Part shown: positions 26,564 to 35,232 of the stretch, piece after piece
Numbering within the stretch: the stretch's first letter is position 1
Layout of the letters: the number at the start of each line of letters is the position of its first letter
From: Chitinophagaceae bacterium
GTDB taxonomy: Bacteria > Bacteroidota > Bacteroidia > Chitinophagales > Chitinophagaceae
Direction: 5' to 3'
DNA length: 64,000 nt
Assembly (NCBI GenBank): GCA_019752045.1
Contig: JAIEMP010000014.1
Location: 32,684-96,683 of the forward strand
Program-made: the position numbers and the translations under genes
Notes under the pieces: generated by a model
The model's input: the letters and a program-made list of their open reading frames with translations, nothing else
What the model was told of the DNA's origin: nothing
Database searches by the model: none

Positions 26564-28086
26564 AAACATTTAGCGTAGTAATGACCGATGAAACTCATCA
26601 ACGGCTTTTTGACCATTTGATTCGTGAAGATGAGCAGGAAGACCTTTGCTTTGCAACCTATGTACCCAGCAGTGGTGTCAACCGTAGTACTGGAATAGTT
26701 TCGCAAATAATATTGCCTGAAGAAGATGAAAGAAATGTTCACGGCAACGTGGGCTTTCTGCCAAATTATTTTGAAAGAGTGCTGAAGATAGCCGCTGAAA
26801 GAAAAGAAGGGATTGCGTTTTTGCATTCTCATCCCTCGTCAGGCTGGCAGGGAATGAGTGACGATGATGTGATAGCAGAAACAAGAATATCTCCTTCAGT
26901 AATGGGACTTACAGGCTTGCCATTATTAGGCTTAACGTTGGGAACAGATGGTGCCTGGAGTGGACGGTTTTGGATAAAGGATGAAAAAGAAAAAAGAAAA
27001 TATAATCGTTATTGGTGTGATACAGTAAGGGTGATTGGGAAAAAGTTAAGCATTACATTCAACGATTATTTATTGCCGCCAATTTTTGATTCTGCAAAAC
27101 AATTGCGGACAATTTCCGCATGGGGAAGTAAAACCCAGGAAGATTTGTCCCGTTTAAAAATTGGGATTGCAGGCTTAGGCAGTGTGGGTAGTATTGTCGC
27201 AGAAATATTGGCAAGAACGGGTATTGCTAATTTTACACTCATTGACTTTGATGCCGTAGAAGAAAAAAACCTTGACCGCCTCACCAATGTTTTTAAAGAA
27301 GATATTGGAAGAGCTAAAGTGTTAGCTGTAGCGGATGGAATACGCAAAAGTGCTACCGCTCCTAAAGTAAAAATTACTTCTTGTGAATACAGTATATGTG
27401 AAAAACAGGGATTTGAAGCAGCGTTAGATTGCGACATCATCTTCAGTTGTGTAGATAGACCCTGGCCCCGTCAGGTACTTAATTTCATTGCCTATGCACA
27501 CTTAATACCTGTTATTGACGGGGGCATATTGGTTCGTACCAATAAACGAAATACAAATATCATTGGCGCAGACTGGAAAGCACAAACAGTTGGCTACAAA
27601 AGAGCCTGCCTGAAATGTTTAGGCCAGTATAAAACTGAAAATGCGGTACTGGAAATAAGCGGTAAGCTGGATGACCCTGAATATATCAAGGGATTGGATA
27701 AGTCCAAATTTTTGGATGCCCATGAAAACGTATTTGCGTTTAGTTCCCATCTTGCTTCGATGGAAGTATTACAAATGCTGACGCTTTTTATTGCGCCATC
27801 TGGCATAGCCGATGTGGGGCAACAGCTATATCATTTTGTTTTAGGTACAATGGATATTGATAGTAATAAAGAATGTCATGAGAATTGTTTCTTCCCTTCC
27901 GTACTTGGCAAAGGCGGCCTTGCAGGTGTAACCGTTTATGCTGAGCATAAAATTGCTGAAGCTGCGAGGGAAATGAGAGTTAGGGAAAATTCTTTTAATC
28001 AAGTTGGAGAAGTTAAGTATAGTGAAACTGGCAAATCAATTTTTTTAAGAATTAAAGAATTCTTTAGGCAAGTCTTTAAATCCTGA
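26560..28086 (+). CDS. JAB peptidase fused to E1-like ThiF adenylyltransferase
   Basis: A 508-residue two-enzyme protein. Residues 1-150 are a JAB/JAMM metallopeptidase: an upstream Glu in EDEQED, HSHP at 89-92 and SDDD at 100-103. From about 185 it is a ThiF/E1-type domain: nucleotide loop GLGSVG (205-210), LIDFD (227-231), RLTN (240-243), CVDRPWPRQ (297-305), and zinc cysteines C350/C353 and C439/C443. The JAB part could trim or release the modifier, the E1 part could activate its C-terminus as an adenylate. The gene overlaps the E2-like gene by 4 bases. C-terminal 60 residues beyond the zinc motif have no assigned role. Catalytic thioester cysteine, if any, cannot be named. Confidence 0.88.
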   Translation: MKTFSVVMTDETHQRLFDHLIREDEQEDLCFATYVPSSGVNRSTGIVSQIILPEEDERNVHGNVGFLPNYFERVLKIAAERKEGIAFLHSHPSSGWQGMSDDDVIAETRISPSVMGLTGLPLLGLTLGTDGAWSGRFWIKDEKEKRKYNRYWCDTVRVIGKKLSITFNDYLLPPIFDSAKQLRTISAWGSKTQEDLSRLKIGIAGLGSVGSIVAEILARTGIANFTLIDFDAVEEKNLDRLTNVFKEDIGRAKVLAVADGIRKSATAPKVKITSCEYSICEKQGFEAALDCDIIFSCVDRPWPRQVLNFIAYAHLIPVIDGGILVRTNKRNTNIIGADWKAQTVGYKRACLKCLGQYKTENAVLEISGKLDDPEYIKGLDKSKFLDAHENVFAFSSHLASMEVLQMLTLFIAPSGIADVGQQLYHFVLGTMDIDSNKECHENCFFPSVLGKGGLAGVTVYAEHKIAEAAREMRVRENSFNQVGEVKYSETGKSIFLRIKEFFRQVFKS

Positions 28087-28233
28087 TTAATTAAGCCTTA
28101 ATACCATTTTATTTAACAATGTTTTTTAGTTAGAGAGGTATGACTTTTTTTATGATGCCGCTACTTTAACCAATCAATAAAGTGATTACGTAATGAAGAT
28201 GAAATGAAAGACTAACGCTGGTATCATAAAGAA

Positions 28234-29361
28234 TCAGCCCAACAACTTCCCTAGTTCATCGGTATCAGGCAATATCCCTTTCATTTGCACAGGCGTTTGT
28301 TTAGAGGTTTTATAAGTAGCTACTCCCATAGCTTTGTCAAAACTCTTAATGGCAAACTCAACCACTGTATTATTTTTTTCTTTGCAAAGCACAATGCCAA
28401 TGCTGCTATTTTCCTGTTGCAGTTTTACTTTTTCATCCAGCACATTCAGGTAAAAATTTAGCTGCCCGGCATCGGCTGGTTTAAATTTCCCTTTTTTTAA
28501 TTCAAAAGCAACCAGGCATTGCAGGTGCCGGTTAAAAAAGAGCAGGTCAATATAAAACTCATCGCCATCCACTTCAAGCCGGTACTGGTTACCGATAAAA
28601 CAAAAACCTTTGCCCATTTGTAAAATAAAATTCCGGATGTTTAAAACCACTTGCTGTTCAATATGGCGTTCATCATCCAGTTCATCACCAGCAATAAAGT
28701 CCAGCAGGTATTCATCCTTAAAAACTTTTAGTGCAGAGGGCTTCAGGCTTTCTGCTAAAGTGCCGTCAAAATTATTGGGCAGTTTGCCTTCCTTTCTAAA
28801 CAGGTCGTTTTCAAGATGATGTTCCAGTACCGTCAGCGACCAAAAATTGACTGCCGCAGACTGGATATAGAAAATCCGGGCTTCCCAGCCCTTTATTTTG
28901 GTGATAATTGTAAAATGGTGGGAGAAGCTAATGCCCGTAAAAGCGGCATAGAAGGCCTTGTTTTCAATTAGGTTCGACAGTGTCGAACTAATTGAAAAAC
29001 CTTCTCCGGTACCAGCCAGCCCAAATTGGTTCGACAGTGTCGAACCAATTACCAGATGGGGGGCATAAGCCTCTGCAAACAACCTTATCTTTTTAAGGTT
29101 TCCCGGCGAGAAGCCCTTTAAGCCTGGTAGTTCCTTTTGCAGATCCGCCGAAATTTGGTCAAGCACTTTGGCACCCCATTTTTGGGCTTTTATCTTCTCT
29201 GAAATCATAAGACCAGTCCTGAAGTAAAGTATCAGTTGCTCCTGGTTAGCCAGCCTGGTCGCTGCGTAACGGCTTTGCACAATTTGTTGCTTAATGGATT
29301 GGATAAATTCTATATAAGATTTATCAAGGGCTTTTTTTATTGTTGCTTTCATATTTTTCAT
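28234..29361 (-). CDS. PDDEXK nuclease-domain protein, DUF1016/YhcG family
   Basis: The N-terminal DUF1016 helical region (YFRTGLMISEKIKAQKWGAKVLDQISADLQKELPG...FSPGNLKKIRLFAEAY) is followed by a C-terminal PDDEXK-type nuclease core: DEFYIDLLFFN, then LVAFELKKGKFKPADAGQLNFYLN, which supplies the Asp and the ExK. Family members occur near restriction-modification and other defence genes, but their role is unsettled. The linker between both halves has been expanded by two palindromic inserts that encode STLSN twice (separate entry). Start at ATG 29361 (or Met4). It lies between the ubiquitin-like operon (convergent) and the integrase, 8 bases after the integrase stop, so it rides on the element. 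Confidence 0.88.
   Translation of the reverse strand: MKNMKATIKKALDKSYIEFIQSIKQQIVQSRYAATRLANQEQLILYFRTGLMISEKIKAQKWGAKVLDQISADLQKELPGLKGFSPGNLKKIRLFAEAYAPHLVIGSTLSNQFGLAGTGEGFSISSTLSNLIENKAFYAAFTGISFSHHFTIITKIKGWEARIFYIQSAAVNFWSLTVLEHHLENDLFRKEGKLPNNFDGTLAESLKPSALKVFKDEYLLDFIAGDELDDERHIEQQVVLNIRNFILQMGKGFCFIGNQYRLEVDGDEFYIDLLFFNRHLQCLVAFELKKGKFKPADAGQLNFYLNVLDEKVKLQQENSSIGIVLCKEKNNTVVEFAIKSFDKAMGVATYKTSKQTPVQMKGILPDTDELGKLLG
28965..29050. repeat. Pair of palindromic elements inside the DUF1016 gene
   Basis: Two copies of the 17-base palindrome GTTCGACAGTGTCGAAC lie in frame at 28972-28988 and 29029-29045, 57 bases apart. The second is embedded in a perfect 27-base palindrome (29024-29050, centre 29037). 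The first extends to 28965-28994 with one extra base. Both are read as ...STLSN... in the protein. This recalls in-gene palindromic elements such as those of Rickettsia; no other copy was seen in the window. Confidence 0.8.
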
Positions 29362-29369
29362 TTTAAATT

Positions 29370-30734
29370 TTAAGCAATAAAATCAGTTTGCATCATTGGC
29401 ACTTTCTTAAAAGAAGTTAGCCTTTTTGCAAATTCCTTTTTCACATCTTTATCAAAACTGTCCAAATAGTTTTCAGTAGTTTTTAAATCTGTATGGCCAA
29501 GTGCTTCCTGTATGAATACAGTACTGGCACCGGACCGTTTGAGAACAGTAGAGAAAGTATGTCTTGCAACGTAGGTGGTAGCTTTTTTATCAATACCTAA
29601 ATTTTTAAAAATGCGCTTCATCCAGTCGTTTATAAATCCAACAAAATTTTGAATGAGTTCATATTGACGCAGAGGAGACAATCCATCCTGTAGTATTGGA
29701 AATAAATAATTACTTGAAGATTTATTTTTATTTCCCAATCGTTCAATTATTTCTTTCATATCATCCGTAAGAAAAATAGTAATTGGCTTTGGGTCACTTC
29801 TCAATGAACGTTCTGTTTTAGAACGCTCAAATGTTAGATAGTCGCCATCAATGTTTTTATACTTCAGGTTTGCAATATCTTTTGGGTTCATACCATTACC
29901 AAAATAACTGAACAGCCAATAGTCCTTTGCTTGTTGCTCACCAGTTAATTCAGGATTGCATTCATAGAAATATATTTTTTCAACTTCTGACAGTTCAAGT
30001 GCTTTCTTTACATTTTTTGATGTTGGGATTCTATATTTACGTTTGCCAAAAGGATAACACTTTTCCCGTTTGATAATACCATCCTCTATTGCCTCATTAA
30101 AGATGGCCCGGAGTGGCCGCAGGTATATACCAATGGTGGTTTTCGAGATATCCTGACTTTTCAGCCAGTTCTCGTACTCTTTGAGGTAGGTGGAAGTAAT
30201 GATTGTAAACGGTACATCGCCCCTGAATTTCTTTAATGATACATAACTGCAATGATAACTGATAGCACTGCTAATTCTGCTTTCCCGGATTAACTGCTTA
30301 ATGTATTTGAGGTAGGAAAAAGAAATTATCCCAGACTTACCAAACGTTTCAGTTAATAGCGGCAACTTTTTGTAAAAGGGGGTGTAATTAAATTCATCTC
30401 CATTTGGAGTAGTTAATTCAGCTTTAAAATTTCTTTGGCGAAAGTGTGCATTGCCTTTTATGAAATCTTTTTCAAACTCTGTAAAATTAAAAGGGGCTAA
30501 TTCTTTCACAGCATTTTCAGCCTTCCTTTCAATTTCTTTCAGTTTATCTCTTACACGCTGCAATTCATTACTGATTCTTGAAGCAGGCAGTTTTTCCCAT
30601 TCTTCTTTTGACAGGTCAAAAGTAGTTGGATAATATTCAGTAACACGTTGAAAAGTTACCCTTAATTTTACGGGGTATTTTTCTAATTTTTTCATCCTCC
30701 GTGTATCGAGGATGATGGAAATTGTTGTTGACAT
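29370..30734 (-). CDS. Tyrosine recombinase/integrase of the mobilizable element
   Basis: A 454-residue integrase with an arm-binding/SAM-like N-terminal half and a catalytic half. Visible: the YFGNGMNPKDIANLKYKNI region around the first Arg area, TYVARHTFSTVL with Arg391, GHTD with His414, and the nucleophile Tyr423 in TTENYLDSF. The usual first His of HxxR is Tyr388 here, a variant common in Bacteroidota enzymes. It reads leftward, away from the attachment site, with its start about 207 bases from it and direct repeats in between, the usual layout of an element end. Confidence 0.92.
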   Translation of the reverse strand: MSTTISIILDTRRMKKLEKYPVKLRVTFQRVTEYYPTTFDLSKEEWEKLPASRISNELQRVRDKLKEIERKAENAVKELAPFNFTEFEKDFIKGNAHFRQRNFKAELTTPNGDEFNYTPFYKKLPLLTETFGKSGIISFSYLKYIKQLIRESRISSAISYHCSYVSLKKFRGDVPFTIITSTYLKEYENWLKSQDISKTTIGIYLRPLRAIFNEAIEDGIIKREKCYPFGKRKYRIPTSKNVKKALELSEVEKIYFYECNPELTGEQQAKDYWLFSYFGNGMNPKDIANLKYKNIDGDYLTFERSKTERSLRSDPKPITIFLTDDMKEIIERLGNKNKSSSNYLFPILQDGLSPLRQYELIQNFVGFINDWMKRIFKNLGIDKKATTYVARHTFSTVLKRSGASTVFIQEALGHTDLKTTENYLDSFDKDVKKEFAKRLTSFKKVPMMQTDFIA

Positions 30735-30790
30735 AATTTATGATTTTCGTTATCTCCATTCATTCCCACATCATAAATCACCAATGATGA

Positions 30791-30812
30791 ATTTGCAAAC
30801 AATTTGCAAACA
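30791..30812 (+). repeat. Tandem 11-base direct repeat between integrase and attachment site
   Basis: ATTTGCAAACA occurs twice back to back (30791-30801 and 30802-30812). Placed between the integrase start and the tRNA fragment, it is a good candidate for integrase arm-type or excisionase binding sites. Confidence 0.6.
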
Positions 30813-30940
30813 AACCACTATTAAAACAGTATTTACTGTTGCAAAGAGAAAAAAGCAATTTCCATGCAACAATTTGAAATTAAATAGTTTAGGTTAAAAT
30901 CAGTAAAAGCAGATTAAACTAAGAAAAGTATATTTTCCAA

Positions 30941-30983
30941 CTACGGATCAGAAGGTTTCAGGTTTGAATCCTGACGCGGTCAC
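30941..30983 (+). other. Attachment site: 3' part of a tRNA-Arg(ACG) gene
   Basis: From the anticodon loop CTACGGA (30941-30947, anticodon ACG) the sequence continues as a tRNA: anticodon 3' stem, variable loop, T-arm TCAGG-TTTGAAT-CCTGA, acceptor strand CGCGGTC and discriminator A. The 5' half is missing: the bases before 30941 cannot pair with TCAGA, and no D-arm is present. A 43-base fragment of this kind, beside an integrase gene and followed by the tRNA's own terminator, is the hallmark of integration into a tRNA 3' end. The full tRNA should lie at the other end of the element; it is not in the window. Confidence 0.85.
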
Positions 30984-30986
30984 AAA

Positions 30987-31016
30987 ACCCTTTAGCAAAA
31001 GCTAAAGGGTTTTTTT
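30987..31016 (+). terminator. Terminator of the former tRNA-Arg gene
   Basis: ACCCTTTAGC (30987-30996), loop AAAA, GCTAAAGGGT (31001-31010) and a run of seven T starting at 31010 form a perfect 10-base stem. It follows the tRNA fragment by 3 bases, consistent with the fragment being the native 3' end of the tRNA gene. Confidence 0.9.
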
Positions 31017-31043
31017 ATTAATAAATTTTATAGTTAGAGCTCT

Positions 31044-31709
31044 TCACTCATCCAACCCAAATGCAAATAAAGTAGCGCTCCCGGTAACCATGCCCATAGC
31101 ACTGGTGCTGGCCATTAAAAAAATATATTCACCGGCTGGCAGCTTTTTATCCAATACCAGCTCCCAGTAACCATCTTTTATTTTCTTTACACTAAATCCC
31201 ATTTGAACACTGGACTTTATTTTTTTACCGCCAAAGGGTAACATGCCGGGTGTTTTCATCAGGTAAATTTTTCGTTGTCCTTTTGAAGTTTCGCTCCTGT
31301 ATAATGTAATTGAACCGGAAGGATCAGTTGCTATACCCGCCCCCTGCAACATAGCAGGATCAATCCCATTGGCCCGCATGGTTGAATCAGCAGCAGGATT
31401 TGTGGATTGTACTGCAGCTCCTGTAGTAAAAACAAAAGAAATATTTGCTCCTCCTGTTAATCTCACAGATGATCTGTCACCCTCCATCACATATCCATTT
31501 TCAGCGCCGCCAATACCACCCATCTTGGTTTTTGTTTCCACTTTTGCGGTTACTTTTTCAAGCCGAACAACCTTGCTGCTTTCTTTGCGCAAACAGTACA
31601 CTTCATTACTGAATTCGGGTACAGGATAAGTTTGCCCGGAGGCCGCAAGAGCTAAGAATAATGTGGTAAAAATGGATAGTAACTTTTTCATGTTTAACTT
31701 TTTAATCAT
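31044..31709 (-). CDS. Secreted hypothetical protein, 221 aa (operon gene 5)
   Basis: A signal peptide (MKKLLSIFTTLFLALAASGQ; Met7 of the frame, 31691) precedes beta-rich text of no family I recognise (YVMEGDRSSVRLTGGANISFVF; VLDKKLPAGEYIFLMASTSAMG). The ATG at 31709 overlaps the stop of the preceding gene, so translation is coupled. Several lines (GEYIFLMAS, SGSITLYRS) resemble domains that describe an expressed, exported sensor, but function is not visible. Last gene of a five-gene leftward operon. Confidence 0.72.
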   Translation of the reverse strand: MIKKLNMKKLLSIFTTLFLALAASGQTYPVPEFSNEVYCLRKESSKVVRLEKVTAKVETKTKMGGIGGAENGYVMEGDRSSVRLTGGANISFVFTTGAAVQSTNPAADSTMRANGIDPAMLQGAGIATDPSGSITLYRSETSKGQRKIYLMKTPGMLPFGGKKIKSSVQMGFSVKKIKDGYWELVLDKKLPAGEYIFLMASTSAMGMVTGSATLFAFGLDE

Positions 31710-33160
31710 TATAGTTTTTGTTCAAATCGTTTCACGGTAAACTCACCGGGTTTTGCCAATGCAAATCCTGCTTCAACAACCAGATTACCGTTAGCAATAT
31801 CGGTTTGTGTCATAGTTGTGAGTCCGGTATTTACAAAAAATGCCTGTGAAGTGCTGGCTCCTTTTATCACTCCGGCTTTCCATTGCTGTGCCAAGTAATC
31901 GGAGATTTTATTTTTAACAGCCGTCCAGATTCCTGTTTCATTACTGCTTCCTGTAAAGCCGGTCATGATTTTTTTAATTTCATTATTGATGATGTCGTTG
32001 ATTGAAACCTTCTCCATCTGTTTACCGGCGATCATGGCTTTTAATTTTTCAACAGGGAAATGTTCTTCCAATTGGGTTTTAAAAAATAGAGCAGGAGTAT
32101 TATTATCCCATCGCCACATGAGGGTAAAAAATTGCGGCAAATAAGATGGCAGCCTTTTGTCAAAATAGGCTTCGTCTATATAAATAAGTTTGCGTGCTGC
32201 TTTATCTGCAGGGTCCATGAATTTTCTATTGAAAATAAAATCATGGTAATCATCTATAATCGCCTGTTGCTGCATGGAGGCTTCTGAATGCTGATTAATA
32301 TAATCATCAATCACCTGCAATCTTTCAGCAAAAAGTTTCTCTGTTTTTTCTGAATTTGAATGTTTTGTTTTTAGTTTCTTTTCCAGTTCAGCTTCAGCAA
32401 GTGCGATGGCTCTCTCCCGAACATTTTGTGGAAGTGATTTGTCGTTCCGGTAGTCGTTGAGCATTTTTTTAATTTTTTCAATGCCCTCATCATAAGCTGC
32501 AAGCACTTTTTTCTTTTCTTCTTCTTCTTTTGCTCTCAGAGCTGTCAGGTATTGTTTCTGTGTTACCGGTTGCCAGGGCATCCGCCCGTTTTTTGTAACA
32601 ACGATGATCTTATTATTGGGGGCATGGCGGGGATCTTCAAAAACAGTATAACCTTTCCATTCACCTTTTTCAGGAGACAGTTTCCAGATTTTTTTTCTCT
32701 GATCATTCAGGGTCATGGAAACACCTGCAGAATCAACCAGCCAATGCAGATCATTTACAAACACATAAGCCCAGGTATTGGTTTCATGTGCAACAATTAA
32801 TTTTTTATAACTTTTATTGTAATATAAATATTTGAAAAGTGCGATGTACGAATAGGGTGTTGGAGCTCCGTCAAAATAAGACCTGCCGGATATAGAAGCG
32901 TACCATTTGGCTTCGGTACCTGTTGGTACAGGGTAGGCTTGCTTAAACAGATCAGCAATAGAATCAATTTTTTTAGTGATCACCGGAAAATGAGCGGGCT
33001 TGAATGTTGAAGCATATGCATGAACAAAAGGTTCACCTTTTATCCATTTCTTTTTTATGGCCATGATGGAGTCATCAATGTCTGCGGGCTGAGCATATAA
33101 TTCAAAGTTGCAGGAGAGCCACACATTTACGGCAAACAGTAAGAGAGTATTTTTAGACAT
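31709..33160 (-). CDS. Secreted hypothetical protein, 483 aa (operon gene 4)
   Basis: A signal peptide (LLLFAVNVWLSCNFELYAQ) is followed by an N-terminal part with many Tyr/Trp (YASISGRSYFDGAPTPYSYIALFKYLYYN), a long charged coiled coil (KEEEEKKKVLAAYDEGIEKIKKML to about residue 285) and a C-terminal helical part. No motif of a known enzyme is seen. It begins 1 base after the stop of gene 3 and overlaps the start of gene 5. Probably periplasmic and part of an assembly with the other products of the operon. Confidence 0.75.
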   Translation of the reverse strand: MSKNTLLLFAVNVWLSCNFELYAQPADIDDSIMAIKKKWIKGEPFVHAYASTFKPAHFPVITKKIDSIADLFKQAYPVPTGTEAKWYASISGRSYFDGAPTPYSYIALFKYLYYNKSYKKLIVAHETNTWAYVFVNDLHWLVDSAGVSMTLNDQRKKIWKLSPEKGEWKGYTVFEDPRHAPNNKIIVVTKNGRMPWQPVTQKQYLTALRAKEEEEKKKVLAAYDEGIEKIKKMLNDYRNDKSLPQNVRERAIALAEAELEKKLKTKHSNSEKTEKLFAERLQVIDDYINQHSEASMQQQAIIDDYHDFIFNRKFMDPADKAARKLIYIDEAYFDKRLPSYLPQFFTLMWRWDNNTPALFFKTQLEEHFPVEKLKAMIAGKQMEKVSINDIINNEIKKIMTGFTGSSNETGIWTAVKNKISDYLAQQWKAGVIKGASTSQAFFVNTGLTTMTQTDIANGNLVVEAGFALAKPGEFTVKRFEQKL

Positions 33161-33161
33161 A

Positions 33162-35216
33162 CTACTTATTTATAATTGGATCATGAACAATTTTAATTTT
33201 TATCAATCCTTTCGATACTTCCACCTGTTTATCACCGTGTTTCGTATCTGCAGAAATGTCTGTAAGTACTGGCGATTTATTAAAAGCATCAAAAGCAAAA
33301 GTGGTATTGGAAACAAAAGCCACAGACGCAATTGTTTTTTCCATTTCAAGTTTTTGCTGCATTTTTTTGTGTTTATCCCTTAACTGATCGAGCAGGGTAT
33401 ATCCGGTGCTTATATATGCATCTGAAGTAAAAGTGCTCATCATATTATTGGCCATATTCATCAACTGATCCTCGTTTGCTTCGGCTTTTGAAGAAGAAAT
33501 AAATACATGCGACAGGTACCCTAACAGATCTATGCTGTATGATTTGCCCGACTGCGATGCATAGTTTGCAAGGTTTTCTTTTGGATCATATCGCAGCTGC
33601 TGAAGTATTACTGTATCCTGGCTAATTAAATCGGCAAAATCAATTTTAAAAACAGGAAAATGCATCAGCATATCTTTCGGTCCGGTATATGAATACGAAA
33701 TCCACTTGTCCTGTTCTGTTTTTACTTGCTTTACACCGCTTGTTACCATTGCAGGAATGTAGTATTCACTCTCTTTTCCATTTTCATAATCCGTATTTGT
33801 TAAATGCAGGGTCCATTTACATCCATCCCTTGCAAGACTTACATAAATATTTTCCCTGTTCACGATATCTCCTGTTGCTTTTAAAACCGGTTCATCTTCG
33901 GAGTCTTTATATGTAGTGGCAAAATTGACAGTAGTATTGAGTGAAAAGCGATTTAGATTCATAATCCTGTAAAAAAGATCATTTAACCTCTCAGATAATT
34001 CCGGATTGCCTAATATTTGAGCTTGCCTGTTGCGACCCAGTGTTACCGAAATATTAAAAATGACATCCCAGTCCTTCTCTATAATTTTTTTTTCAATATA
34101 ATTTTCAAATTCTGCACTCTCCATTAATTCTGAGATGATGCTCATCCCATCTAAATTATCGGCCATGCCTAATAATTGTTTTTTACGGTCATTTGCCAGA
34201 ATGCTGTTAAAAATGCAATCCTGCATAAAAATATTTTTCCCGTACTGGCTGGTTAAACGTTTTATTTTTTCATCTCCTCTTGACAAAGACTTTGCGAATG
34301 CTTTATTTAAATCGTCTGTAAGACCGGGAGAACCCTGTTCGGTTGCAGCAATCGTTCCCGTTAATTGTATGTACCTGTTGATGGATAGTGCATAGCTCAA
34401 TAGCTGATTTTCGTAGTCCATAAACTTTTTTTCCCATTCCAACATGTCCTGCTTGTATTTATTTTGTGCATTACTGTCGCATAGGTATGAGAGGCTAAAC
34501 TCTCTTTTTGGCGGGGCATCAATCAATATTTCCGGCTCATTTCTTAAAAGCTCTTTTAAATTCTTATGCATTTCATCCAGCTCAGTTTCTGCGGTTAATA
34601 CTCTTTCATTCAATTCAACTGAACCGCTGCCTCCTTTATGCTTGGGTATAATTATATTACTTTTTAATAAAGAGTTCGGCAATGGGAGGTCTATCGTGTT
34701 TTTAACAAGGGCATTGTGCCGGTCATCTATATCTTTAAATTCATCTACCGCCATTTGTATCAGGGGGTAATTCATAAAACCATTTTTTCTTGCAGCTTCT
34801 TTGCTGATATAAGTTTCTGTCCACAATTTCGATTTGGTTAAGTTGTTTATAATTTTTAAAAATGGGTCTGTCTTCGTTAAAGGTTGTGTAATAACAAGGT
34901 TTCTTTTTTTACTAAAAAGCACCAGCATACCTTTTGCAGTTACCAGCATACTGTCATTTAGTTTTTTACCTTTATACCAAAGCAATTGATCTTTGGCCTG
35001 AGCTGCAGAAGGAATTGTAACAGGTTGTTTAACCGGTATAGGAATGATTGGTGATTTGTATTTTGCTGCAGGCAGAGTTTTTGTTTGAGTCTGCTTGTTT
35101 TGACTGTTTGCAATTTGATTTGCTTCCTTTATCATCTTTTCTATGTCGGCCTGAGTTTGAGCCATCAAAATTCTGCTGCTGCATAAAACCATTGCAAATA
35201 CAATAAATACTTTCAT
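33162..35216 (-). CDS. Secreted hypothetical protein, 684 aa (operon gene 3)
   Basis: ATG 35216 starts a signal peptide (MKVFIVFAMVLCSSRILMAQ); the frame is open further upstream but would overlap gene 2. The mature protein begins with TQADIEKMIKEANQIANSQNKQTQTKTLP and contains long helical stretches, then a beta-rich domain (ENIYVSLARDGCKWTLHLTNTDYENG) around residues 470-560. No family recognised. It lies 16 bases after gene 2 and 1 base before gene 4. Confidence 0.75.
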   Translation of the reverse strand: MKVFIVFAMVLCSSRILMAQTQADIEKMIKEANQIANSQNKQTQTKTLPAAKYKSPIIPIPVKQPVTIPSAAQAKDQLLWYKGKKLNDSMLVTAKGMLVLFSKKRNLVITQPLTKTDPFLKIINNLTKSKLWTETYISKEAARKNGFMNYPLIQMAVDEFKDIDDRHNALVKNTIDLPLPNSLLKSNIIIPKHKGGSGSVELNERVLTAETELDEMHKNLKELLRNEPEILIDAPPKREFSLSYLCDSNAQNKYKQDMLEWEKKFMDYENQLLSYALSINRYIQLTGTIAATEQGSPGLTDDLNKAFAKSLSRGDEKIKRLTSQYGKNIFMQDCIFNSILANDRKKQLLGMADNLDGMSIISELMESAEFENYIEKKIIEKDWDVIFNISVTLGRNRQAQILGNPELSERLNDLFYRIMNLNRFSLNTTVNFATTYKDSEDEPVLKATGDIVNRENIYVSLARDGCKWTLHLTNTDYENGKESEYYIPAMVTSGVKQVKTEQDKWISYSYTGPKDMLMHFPVFKIDFADLISQDTVILQQLRYDPKENLANYASQSGKSYSIDLLGYLSHVFISSSKAEANEDQLMNMANNMMSTFTSDAYISTGYTLLDQLRDKHKKMQQKLEMEKTIASVAFVSNTTFAFDAFNKSPVLTDISADTKHGDKQVEVSKGLIKIKIVHDPIINK

Positions 35217-35232
35217 ATTTTTAATTTGATCA

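Noticed and set aside
30900..30983. Complete tRNA gene
   Set aside because: Only the 3' part from the anticodon loop is present; no 5' acceptor strand or D-arm upstream.
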